DNA from: Tissierella creatinophila DSM 6911
GTDB taxonomy: Bacteria; Bacillota; Clostridia; Tissierellales; Tissierellaceae
Assembly (NCBI RefSeq): GCF_001940565.1
Contig: NZ_LTDM01000011.1
Span: 159,773-223,772 of the forward strand
Direction: 5' to 3'
Length of the DNA stretch: 64,000 nt
Shown: positions 34,364 to 41,505 of the stretch, piece by piece
Layout of the letters: each line of letters begins with the position of its first letter
Position numbering within the stretch: position 1 is the first letter of the stretch
Made by a program: the position numbers and the translations under genes
Notes under the pieces: model-generated
Told to the model about the DNA's origin: nothing
Seen by the model: only the letters and a program-made list of their open reading frames with translations
Databases searched by the model: none

Positions 34364-35077
34364 CTAGTCTTCAAAAGCCTCACTAACTTTCCACTCTTTC
34401 CATACATTTCCTACTAAGTCTGGACCTGGCTTTAATGTTTTCTTACCTGGTTTCCAGCCTGCTGGTGCAACTTCGTTGCCTTTAGTTTCTCTAACCAATT
34501 GGAATGCTTGAACCTGTCTTAAGGTTTCTGATAGTTTTCTTCCAACTGGTGGAGTAAGTACTTCATAGGCTTGAACTATACCATCTGGATCTATTATAAA
34601 TCTACCTCTGTTTTCTACTCCAGCATCTTCATCATAAACTCCATACTGAGTTCCTATTGCACCACTTGAATCTGATAACATTGCAAAAGGAATATCTTTA
34701 TTTACCATCTTAGAAAGTTCCTGATCGTTCCACATCTTGTGAACGAACACACTATCTACACTAACAGATAATACTTCTACTCCTAGTTTTTGAAAATCTT
34801 CATACTTTTCAGCAACTGCTGAAACTTCAGTAGCTCAGACAAAAGTAAAATCTCCTGGATAAAAACATAGTACTACCCATTTACCTTTATAATCCTCTAG
34901 TTTTACATTTATAAACTTACCATCTTTATATGCTTGCGCCTCAAATAAAGGTGCCGGTTTACCTACTCTTATCATTTGAACTTCCTCCTTTTTTTCGACT
35001 ACTTCTTCTACTATTTTTTCTTCATTTTCTTTGTGTGATACAGGTCTTGCACAACCAATTTTAATATCTTCTTCCAT
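34364..35077 (-). CDS. prxU: Selenocysteine-containing peroxiredoxin (AhpC/Prx type)
   Basis: Two open segments in one frame are joined by a single TGA at 34835-34837, exactly where the peroxidatic cysteine belongs: Gly-Asp-Phe-Thr-Phe-Val-[TGA]-Ala-Thr-Glu-Val against the usual FTFVCPTE. The TGA is therefore read as selenocysteine 81, giving 237 residues. Ten bases on, the mRNA can form a hairpin TTTCAGC-AGTT-GCTGAAA, suited to a bacterial SECIS. The usual resolving Cys of the Val-Cys-Pro-Ala-Gly-Trp motif is Ala here, so a different reducing partner is likely. An N-terminal extra of about 35 residues holds Cys9. It reduces peroxides and faces a PerR gene. Confidence 0.9.
34793..34824 (-). 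promoter_or_regulatory. Candidate SECIS hairpin in prxU
   Basis: Just 3' of the UGA on the minus strand, TTTCAGC (34819-34813) pairs with GCTGAAA around an AGTT loop. The distance from UGA to the loop is about 17 nucleotides, in the range of bacterial SECIS elements. The loop contains the GU typically contacted by SelB. Confidence 0.5.
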
Positions 35078-35163
35078 AAAATTACCTCCTATAATTTTAT
35101 ATATTACATTTTCTTTACTAATAGACTAATATATATTATAATAATATATATTAGATACAAAAA

Positions 35164-35176
35164 TGTAATGATTACA
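35164..35176. promoter_or_regulatory. Candidate PerR/Fur-type operator between prxU and perR
   Basis: TGTAATGATTACA is a 6-1-6 palindrome, similar in layout to the PerR box TTATAATNATTATAA. ATTACAA repeats at about 35188 and an ATTACAT at 35104. It lies in the divergent promoter region of the peroxiredoxin and the PerR-like regulator. Confidence 0.5.
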
Positions 35177-35261
35177 ATATTATATCCATTACAATTATAA
35201 TAGCTCATTAATCTACTTTTGTCAATAGTTACCATAAATACTTTTATAGAGAGGTGTAGAT

Positions 35262-35690
35262 ATGATAAATACTCAAGAACAGATTACTAAAATATTGAAA
35301 GATAAGGAGATTGCTCCCTCCTATACTAGAATAAAAATATATGATTATTTAGCAAAAGATAAAATTCATCCTACTGTAGATGAAATTTTTATAGATTTAG
35401 TAAAACTTTTTCCCACCCTTTCTAAGACAACAGTTTATAACTCCTTAAAATTATTTATTGAGAAAGGTTTGGTTAGATCTGTTAATTTACATGATAACAA
35501 GATGAGATATGAACTAGTAAGATCAAGTCATGGTCATTTCAAATGTGATACTTGCTCTAAGATTTATGATATTACAATGGAAATAAATATAAATCTTCCA
35601 AAAGAACTAGAAGGCACTATTATAGATGATTATCATCATCTTCTTATAGGAACCTGCTCTAATTGTTTAAACAAAGAGAATTCCAATTAA
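35262..35690 (+). CDS. perR: Fur family peroxide-responsive regulator
   Basis: A 142-residue Fur-family repressor. The winged helix holds Lys-Thr-Thr-Val-Tyr-Asn-Ser-Leu-Lys, the metal/oxidation site region is His-Gly-His-Phe-Lys, and the structural zinc site is two pairs Cys-Asp-Thr-Cys and Cys-Ser-Asn-Cys. Divergent orientation from a peroxiredoxin and closeness to other antioxidant genes favour PerR over Fur or Zur, but the sequence alone does not settle the metal. GAGAGGTG precedes the ATG. Confidence 0.82.
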   Translation: MINTQEQITKILKDKEIAPSYTRIKIYDYLAKDKIHPTVDEIFIDLVKLFPTLSKTTVYNSLKLFIEKGLVRSVNLHDNKMRYELVRSSHGHFKCDTCSKIYDITMEININLPKELEGTIIDDYHHLLIGTCSNCLNKENSN

Positions 35691-35705
35691 TCCTTTCATT
35701 AAAAA

Positions 35706-35739
35706 TAGGAGCTATATGGTATAGACATATTAGCTCCTA
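35706..35739 (+). terminator. Hairpin after perR
   Basis: TAGGAGCTATATG and CATATTAGCTCCTA pair with one mismatch. The T-run is weak, so termination is plausible only. Confidence 0.55.
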
Positions 35740-35821
35740 ATAATTATTTAAAATATCTCTTTAGTTGGATATGCTTAATATTAATTCTCTTCTATAGTAG
35801 TTTTAATACTACTCTAATCTA

Positions 35822-36565
35822 TTAGTTTTGATGCAATAATTTATCAGTATCTACTTCTAAAACGCCTTCAATACCCATCTCTAATGAATCTACTAATTCT
35901 CCATCTTTAAACACATAGCATCCGCCATTAGCACCTTTTGGATCTTCTTTATAGCTATTATACATTAAAGCTGGGACACCAAGTTTAAAAGATCTTTCTA
36001 TATATTGTTCTTCTTCAGAAATCTCCCATCGCTTCTTAGAAAAATCTATATACATAGGCCAAAGGATTATATCTTTATTAACTCTATTCATCTCATCCAC
36101 ATTTTCATCATACCAAAGATCTCCACAGATAGCCGTTGAAAACTTTATTCCATCTAGTACAAATGAATGAAAACCATCTCCTTCTTTATATTGACTAGTA
36201 GTTTTAGTTACCTTCCAACCTTCTGATACTCTTCTAAATACATCCACAATATTTCCATCTTTATCTATAACTAGATTTGTACAATATAAATCTTCTTTAT
36301 ATTTTTCTACAAAACCAAATGATAGTGCACATCTATATTTCTTAGCTAAATCTTTTACTATTCCTATCACAGAACTATTTAAATCTAGTCCTATATTCTT
36401 ATCTATTTCATAATCCCAGGTAAGCGCATCAAATCCTTGTAAAAAGCTTTCTCCAAAACATAGTAGTTCACAATCTTTGTTCTTCTTTAGATAGCTCTCT
36501 ATAACTGATAATTGATGATCTACATCATTATCTTTTATTAAAGCTGCAACAAGTCCTATTTTCAT
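35822..36565 (-). CDS. Carbon-nitrogen hydrolase (nitrilase superfamily)
   Basis: A 247-residue enzyme with the nitrilase-fold triad: Glu39 in Cys-Phe-Gly-Glu-Ser, a Lys in Arg-Arg-Val-Ser-Glu-Gly-Trp-Lys (Lys118) and the nucleophile Cys147 in Ala-Ile-Cys-Gly-Asp. These enzymes hydrolyse amides, carbamoyl compounds or nitriles. The Arg-Arg-Val-Ser in place of the common Tyr-Arg-Lys means the Lys position should be checked by alignment. It is the last gene on this strand after the ureohydrolase and the Nramp-like carrier, each separated by a hairpin. A GGAAG site precedes the ATG. Confidence 0.85.
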   Translation of the reverse strand: MKIGLVAALIKDNDVDHQLSVIESYLKKNKDCELLCFGESFLQGFDALTWDYEIDKNIGLDLNSSVIGIVKDLAKKYRCALSFGFVEKYKEDLYCTNLVIDKDGNIVDVFRRVSEGWKVTKTTSQYKEGDGFHSFVLDGIKFSTAICGDLWYDENVDEMNRVNKDIILWPMYIDFSKKRWEISEEEQYIERSFKLGVPALMYNSYKEDPKGANGGCYVFKDGELVDSLEMGIEGVLEVDTDKLLHQN

Positions 36566-36690
36566 ATATATCTTCCTTCCAGTAAATTTTATTTTTTATA
36601 ATAAGTTTTTAAAGCTTTCCTAATATGTAGTTTTAACTTATCAAGGAAAGTGGGCAAATTCATTATATCACAATTCATAAAATCATAAAA

Positions 36691-36735
36691 ATATCCTGCC
36701 AATAAGATGATTCGAATATCTTATTAGCAGGATAT
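36691..36735 (-). terminator. Terminator after the Nramp-like gene
   Basis: ATATCCTGC-x-AATAAGAT pairs with ATCTTATT-x-GCAGGATAT. It overlaps the stop region of the transporter gene. Confidence 0.75.
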
Positions 36736-36737
36736 AA

Positions 36738-37988
36738 TTAAAACATTTGTATAAAAGATTTAATCGCATCTATTAAAGAGTTTCCGCCTAGTGCTATGGT
36801 TATTGTGGCTACAGCTACACCTAACCATTTTTGTATAGGGGAATTTTTATATTTGCCCAGTTGCTTTTTACTTGATGTTATATAAACTAAGTAAATTGCA
36901 ATTACCGGTAAAACTATTCCATTTAATGCTTGTGCAACAAGTATTACTGTTAAAGGATTTAATCCCAATCCTGATACTATAGCACCAATTGCTACAATTC
37001 CTAAATTTACAGCTTTAAATCTCTTATCACTATTATCATATTTCCAGCCTAAAAGCCCAGCCAAAGTATATGATGCTCCAAGAGGAGTTGCTATTGCAGA
37101 AGATAGTCCTGCTGCAAAGAGTCCTATACCCATAAATAGTTTTGCCCAAGATCCAAGTAAAGGCTCTAATTGAATTGCCATATCTGCAGCTGAGTTAACT
37201 GTTACCCCTCTCATAAAGGTAGCTGAAGTAATTAGAATTGCAGCTGTAATAAGTCCACCTAAGGATATAGATACATATGTATCCCATTTAGATAATTCTA
37301 ATTCATCTGGGGAAGACCAAGTTTGCCTTGCTGTTGTAGCATGGATAAAGAAATTATAAGGTACAACTGTAGTTCCTATAAGGGATATTACATATATTAA
37401 ACCTCCCTTTGGTATTCTCGGTACAAGTCCTGAAAATATTTCACTGAAATCTGGCTTTGCTACAATCATTGTAGTAAAAAATACAACTGCCATTACTACA
37501 ACTAATGCAGTTAAGAATTTTTCTAGAAATTTTGGTGAGCCTTTATATACCATAAAAAATACTATTATACCAATGAATGGCCCCATAAAATTTGATTTAA
37601 TTCCTATAATTGTTGAAAGTCCAAGAGCCGTTCCAGATAAGTCTCCAGAGATATATGATGCACACCCAAGAGTTATAGCTCCACCAACAAGTAATATGCT
37701 TATTTTTTTAACAAAAGGGTCATCAAATTGTCTAACAATAGCTTCCCCAAGTCCACTTCTAGTTATTATTCCAAGCTTTGCAGACATCTCTTGGAGTATA
37801 ATCGTTGCAATAATTGAAAATAATACAGTCCATAATAAACCATATCCATAACCTGCTCCTGCACGAGTTGCCGTTGTTACTGTTCCAGGACCTATAAAGG
37901 ATGCAGTTATCATCGCACCTGGACCTATGGCTTTTAATTTATCTTTCCACGTATATTTTCTCTTAATCATTTTGTTGTTTTGTTCCAT
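36738..37988 (-). CDS. Nramp-related transporter lacking the metal-binding motif
   Basis: A 416-residue protein with about 11 helices and clear Nramp (SLC11) layout. But the helix 1 Asp-Pro-Gly-Asn metal motif is Gly33-Pro-Gly-Thr36, and the helix 6 Met-Pro-His is Val-Pro-Tyr (Val-Val-Pro-Tyr-Asn near residue 209). Both metal ligands and the metal-selective Met are gone, so it is unlikely to be a Mn2+/Fe2+ importer. It sits in a cluster of C-N hydrolases, downstream of an IclR-controlled ureohydrolase, so an organic nitrogen substrate is possible. The ATG at 37988 follows TTGGAGG. Confidence 0.85.
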   Translation of the reverse strand: MEQNNKMIKRKYTWKDKLKAIGPGAMITASFIGPGTVTTATRAGAGYGYGLLWTVLFSIIATIILQEMSAKLGIITRSGLGEAIVRQFDDPFVKKISILLVGGAITLGCASYISGDLSGTALGLSTIIGIKSNFMGPFIGIIVFFMVYKGSPKFLEKFLTALVVVMAVVFFTTMIVAKPDFSEIFSGLVPRIPKGGLIYVISLIGTTVVPYNFFIHATTARQTWSSPDELELSKWDTYVSISLGGLITAAILITSATFMRGVTVNSAADMAIQLEPLLGSWAKLFMGIGLFAAGLSSAIATPLGASYTLAGLLGWKYDNSDKRFKAVNLGIVAIGAIVSGLGLNPLTVILVAQALNGIVLPVIAIYLVYITSSKKQLGKYKNSPIQKWLGVAVATITIALGGNSLIDAIKSFIQMF

Positions 37989-38038
37989 AGCTTTTCCTCC
38001 AATTTTTCTGATTTTAAATTCTGATAATAAATAGTTTT

Positions 38039-38070
38039 GTAGCTAGAGTTATCTAGATAACTCTAGCTAC
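38039..38070 (-). terminator. Perfect 32-bp palindromic terminator after the ureohydrolase gene
   Basis: GTAGCTAGAGTTATCT meets its exact complement. It stands 10 bases after the ureohydrolase stop. Confidence 0.8.
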
Positions 38071-38079
38071 AAGTTTTCT

Positions 38080-39057
38080 TTACAGATTAAATTTTCTCTT
38101 TGTTACTCCTGATAATAAATAGATTGTCATCCATGATGCAACATGGGATGAAACGTTTTGTGGATCTTGTGGAGGATATATTTCTACAAAGTCAAAGGCT
38201 TCGCATTTTGCCTTTCCACATTCATGCAATGCCATGGCAAGTTCAAAACTTGTAAGTCCACATGGATCTGGTGGCCCTCCTGGATTATTTGCTACATCGA
38301 GTATGTCTGAGCAAACAGTTACATAGATTGCATCTGTTCCATCACTTGCAATTTCAATAGCTTTTTTAATTGATTCTAATACTCCATTTAGCTTAATTTC
38401 CATTCCAGTTATAACATGAGCACCAAATTTCTTAGCTGTTTTTATTCCATCTGGATTGTTCCTTGGTCCTCTTATACCAAAATGAACCATGTTTTTAGGA
38501 TTTACATTTTCATCTTCATATAGTCTGTGAAATGGAGAACATCTAGCATACTTTTCCTCTCCATAAGTTTCCATATTGTCCATATGAGCATCAAAGTGTA
38601 TAACGCCGATTTTACCATTATATTTTTTTGCAAATTCACTTATTAAAGGATAAGAAATAGAATGATCTCCACCAAATACAACTGGAAATTTGTTTGCATC
38701 TAAAATTTTCTTGTACCCTTCTCTAATGCTTTTAAATGAAAAATCATAATCTCCATTTTTTATTGCAACATCTCCATAGTCTCCCCCTGAGAAATGATCA
38801 AATATATCAATATCATACTCTGGAAGATATCCGCCATATCTTACAGAAGCTTTTCTTATAGTTTTAGTAGCCATTTCAACACTTGTAAAAGGTCCGTTTG
38901 TATTGACACCTTCCCAAGGTACACCCATTATTACAATATCACTTTTTTCTAAATCTTCTTTTGTCTTTATCACAGGTAGTCCTAAGAAACTTGAAACGCC
39001 ACTAAACACTTCTGGAATTTCTCTACCTGGTACATAACAAATAGGTTTGTTTTTCAT
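38080..39057 (-). CDS. Ureohydrolase (arginase/agmatinase) family enzyme
   Basis: A 325-residue metal hydrolase. It has Gly-Gly-Asp-His-Ser at 129-133 and Asp-Ala-His-Met-Asp at 156-160, two of the three metal motifs. The third, normally Ser-x-Asp-x-Asp-x-x-Asp-Pro, reads Ser250-Asp-Ile-Leu-Asp254, so one metal-ligand Asp appears shifted or lost. Relatives cleave arginine, agmatine, guanidino acids or guanidine. The ATG at 39057 has GAAAGGAAGAG upstream; a further 90 bases of open frame lack a ribosome site. It is divergent from an IclR regulator that probably controls it. Confidence 0.85.
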   Translation of the reverse strand: MKNKPICYVPGREIPEVFSGVSSFLGLPVIKTKEDLEKSDIVIMGVPWEGVNTNGPFTSVEMATKTIRKASVRYGGYLPEYDIDIFDHFSGGDYGDVAIKNGDYDFSFKSIREGYKKILDANKFPVVFGGDHSISYPLISEFAKKYNGKIGVIHFDAHMDNMETYGEEKYARCSPFHRLYEDENVNPKNMVHFGIRGPRNNPDGIKTAKKFGAHVITGMEIKLNGVLESIKKAIEIASDGTDAIYVTVCSDILDVANNPGGPPDPCGLTSFELAMALHECGKAKCEAFDFVEIYPPQDPQNVSSHVASWMTIYLLSGVTKRKFNL

Positions 39058-39090
39058 TGTCTCTCTTCCTTTCGTTCTACATTGTCGCAC

Positions 39091-39110
39091 GCCATATCGT
39101 ATTGCCGTAT
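39091..39110. promoter_or_regulatory. Candidate operator in the ureohydrolase/IclR divergent region
   Basis: A GC-richer patch in an AT-rich spacer holds a near direct repeat (TCGTATTG then CCGTATTA) with CGCACGCC just before it. It is about 35 bases from the ureohydrolase start. Binding by the IclR protein is a guess from position. Confidence 0.3.
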
Positions 39111-39243
39111 TATAATTATATATTTTTACTTTACCCGTGTCAAGCAATTTTTAAAAATTTTTTTCTACAATTTTATTTGCTATATTATGTGTTTTTAATT
39201 ACAATATATTTAAGCAGAAATATGATTTAAGGAGCAGACTTCA

Positions 39244-40011
39244 ATGAAAAAAAATGTTGCAAAAAGTAATTTAATTCAATCCATCCAAAGAGCTATAGAC
39301 ATACTCGATTGTTTTGATGATAATAATCCTGAACTATCTTTAGCTGAAATCACTAAAAAGGTAAATTTACATAAAAGTACCGTATACGGTATTGTAAATA
39401 CTCTATATTTTAATGATTATCTTACACAGGATTCTGAGACAAGTAAATATTCCTTGGGTATTAGGCTCTTGATAAAAAGTAGCTTAGCTTCAGAAAAACT
39501 TAATATTAAAAATATAGCGGCCAAATATATAGAAAAGTTAACTCATAAATACGATTTAACAACTCATTTAAATATATTTGAATCTGAAAAAGTTTATTGT
39601 TTAGATAAACTCAGTTCAGATACCTCATACTACACACTTAGTTCTATAGTAGGTAGAGCACTTCCTTTAAACGCTACTGCCTCTGGGAAATTGATGCTTG
39701 CTTATTTAGATAAAGAGGATTCTATGAAAATCATTGATGGTTTAGAGTTTACCCGCTATACAGAAAATACCATTACAGATAGAGAAACTCTGTTAGAAAA
39801 CTTAGATAAAATAAGAAAAACTGGATATTCTTTAGAATATGAAGAAGTAGAATACGGTGCTGTCTCCGCTGGGACTCCAATATTTTTTAAAAACGAGATA
39901 ATAGGAACTATAAGTGTTACAAGCTCTACTATAAAATTTGAATTGATTAAAGAAGATGTTATAAAAGACTTAATAACTTACGCTAGTGAGATCACAAAAA
40001 AGTTGTCGTAA
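39244..40011 (+). CDS. IclR family transcriptional regulator
   Basis: A 255-residue regulator. An N-terminal winged helix (Leu-Ala-Glu-Ile-Thr-Lys-Lys-Val-Asn-Leu-His-Lys-Ser-Thr-Val) is followed by the IclR ligand domain, with Leu-Pro-Leu-Asn-Ala-Thr-Ala-Ser-Gly-Lys-Leu near residue 137 and Ala-Gly-Thr-Pro-Ile-Phe near 218. It is divergent from the ureohydrolase and probably senses a substrate or product of that pathway. AAGGAGCAG precedes the ATG. Confidence 0.92.
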   Translation: MKKNVAKSNLIQSIQRAIDILDCFDDNNPELSLAEITKKVNLHKSTVYGIVNTLYFNDYLTQDSETSKYSLGIRLLIKSSLASEKLNIKNIAAKYIEKLTHKYDLTTHLNIFESEKVYCLDKLSSDTSYYTLSSIVGRALPLNATASGKLMLAYLDKEDSMKIIDGLEFTRYTENTITDRETLLENLDKIRKTGYSLEYEEVEYGAVSAGTPIFFKNEIIGTISVTSSTIKFELIKEDVIKDLITYASEITKKLS

Positions 40012-40020
40012 TTTAAAATA

Positions 40021-40059
40021 AGTAAAGGTTGTCTTAAAATCTAAGACAACCTTTTTACT
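40021..40059. terminator. Bidirectional terminator
   Basis: AGTAAAGGTTGTCTTA pairs with TAAGACAACCTTTTTACT around a short loop, between the IclR gene and the converging DMT gene. Confidence 0.85.
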
Positions 40060-40061
40060 CT

Positions 40062-40505
40062 CTAACCTTTCCATTTAAAAACAATAACTCCAATAACCAT
40101 AATTATTATTCCCATTAATTTTGTAAGACTAAAGGGAATCTTATCACTTCCAAATAGCCCAAATGTATCAATAACAGCTGCAAAAGATAGTTGAGATATA
40201 ACCATAAGAGATATGGCAAATGAAGCTCCTAGTGTTGAAACTCCCATCGTAACACTAAAGATTATAATAACACCTATAGCCCCTGCAAATAAATATAATT
40301 TATTAACATCTAAAACACTTTTATAGCTGCCATCACCAAGAATATATGCCATTATTATAGCAAAAATAAGCCCAATTAAATGGATAACTGCTGTGGTTTC
40401 CCACATACCTACCTTTTCACTAATTCTCGTAGAAAATACATTTTGCGTAGCAATAATAGTACCTGCCAGTATAGAATAAAAAACTCCTATCAGAATCTTG
40501 TCCAT
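40062..40505 (-). CDS. DMT family transporter, YdcZ (DUF606) type
   Basis: A 147-residue membrane protein with five helices, half the size of EamA transporters, as usual for YdcZ proteins that act as dimers. The Gly-x-x-Ile-Ala-Thr-Gln-Asn-x-Phe-Ser start and the Ser-Gln-Leu-Ser-Phe-Ala-Ala-Val-Ile-Asp-Thr-Phe-Gly segment near residue 106 are diagnostic. It follows the Ntn amidase gene by 17 bp and ends the ABC-F/amidase operon. Substrate unknown. Confidence 0.88.
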   Translation of the reverse strand: MDKILIGVFYSILAGTIIATQNVFSTRISEKVGMWETTAVIHLIGLIFAIIMAYILGDGSYKSVLDVNKLYLFAGAIGVIIIFSVTMGVSTLGASFAISLMVISQLSFAAVIDTFGLFGSDKIPFSLTKLMGIIIMVIGVIVFKWKG

Positions 40506-40522
40506 GTTTTTCTCCTTAAGTT

Positions 40523-41491
40523 TTATAGGTCCATTACCTTTCTAAGCTTAATGGTCTTTATATCTTTTGCATCTTTATAGTCATCTAAATAAAAGGGTTG
40601 TATACTTATATTGTCATGACACTTTATAAAATAAGCACATTTTTTAGTATCCATAATGGAAGTATAAAGTGTTTCATCTGCGTGGTTTTCTATCGGATCG
40701 ATTACAGAACCAGTTGGTATATCAAATTGTGATAATATACGAAAACCTTGTAATATAGCTGATGTTCTATCTAAAGCTTTAGGAGTATTTGATACAAAAT
40801 AAGCCGCCCTTACAAATCTAGATGGAGGAGTAAAGTCTCCAGGAAGTCCTATCATCCCAGTTCCCTCCCCCAGCTTTGAAAGGGTTTCTCCATTGAAATT
40901 TCCTTTTTCAGTATTTTGAGGTCTTAAATTAATATAGTTCTTTAAATTCGTAACATGCCAAGGGAATTCTGGAGAATTTGTTAGGACTCCATATGGATTA
41001 TCATGTGCTATTAATGTTCCTTCTTGAGGTTCTAATACAATTCCCTTGCCATTAGCATCCATAAAAAAGAAATGTGAACTGGTTGATTTATCTTCTTCAT
41101 CCTCTCCATGATTTAAAATTACAATCTTCTCTGCCCTCTCTCTTACTTCATCTACATCTTTACATCTAGTTAGTAAATAATCAAAAGCATTAGAGATTGT
41201 CATACTTATCCTTCCAATGACTGGATGCTTTGAAAAGCTTGCATATCCTGGAAGAAAGTTATTAGAGCCCATAAGTCCCATTTCATTTATACCATCACCA
41301 AATGATGTTATATCAAAAAAGCTAGTACCTATCGTAGCATATTTAGAGGGAAATTTAAGTCCCTTTGCCTCTATAAAATCTTCTTTACCAGCTGGAACAT
41401 ATAGTATCTTATTATCCATCTTTATTCCAATTTCAAGTGTTCTCCCAAAGACAAATCCTTCTTTATATTTAAAACCTATAGTTGTGCACAT
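40523..41491 (-). CDS. Linear amide C-N hydrolase (choloylglycine hydrolase/penicillin V acylase family)
   Basis: A 322-residue Ntn hydrolase. The protein starts Met-Cys-Thr-Thr, and Cys2 becomes the N-terminal nucleophile after Met removal. Other family marks are Gly-Arg-Thr-Leu-Glu near residue 17, Asp-Gly-Ile-Asn-Glu-Met-Gly-Leu near 66, Tyr-Gly-Val-Leu-Thr-Asn-Ser-Pro near 167 and an Arg near 225. The start at 41491 is required by Cys2 and supported by AGAGGTGGG. Substrates in the family include bile salts, penicillin V and acyl-homoserine lactones; none can be chosen here. It is 14 bp downstream of an ABC-F gene. Confidence 0.9.
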   Translation of the reverse strand: MCTTIGFKYKEGFVFGRTLEIGIKMDNKILYVPAGKEDFIEAKGLKFPSKYATIGTSFFDITSFGDGINEMGLMGSNNFLPGYASFSKHPVIGRISMTISNAFDYLLTRCKDVDEVRERAEKIVILNHGEDEEDKSTSSHFFFMDANGKGIVLEPQEGTLIAHDNPYGVLTNSPEFPWHVTNLKNYINLRPQNTEKGNFNGETLSKLGEGTGMIGLPGDFTPPSRFVRAAYFVSNTPKALDRTSAILQGFRILSQFDIPTGSVIDPIENHADETLYTSIMDTKKCAYFIKCHDNISIQPFYLDDYKDAKDIKTIKLRKVMDL

Positions 41492-41505
41492 TTTACCCAC
41501 CTCTT

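Noticed and set aside
34364..34750. A separate short peroxiredoxin C-terminal gene
   Set aside because: The frame continues upstream to the TGA at the active-site position and on to a normal start; there is no ribosome site before it. It is the second half of a selenoprotein.
40021..40059. Possible regulatory palindrome for IclR
   Set aside because: Located between converging gene ends with a T-run, so a terminator.
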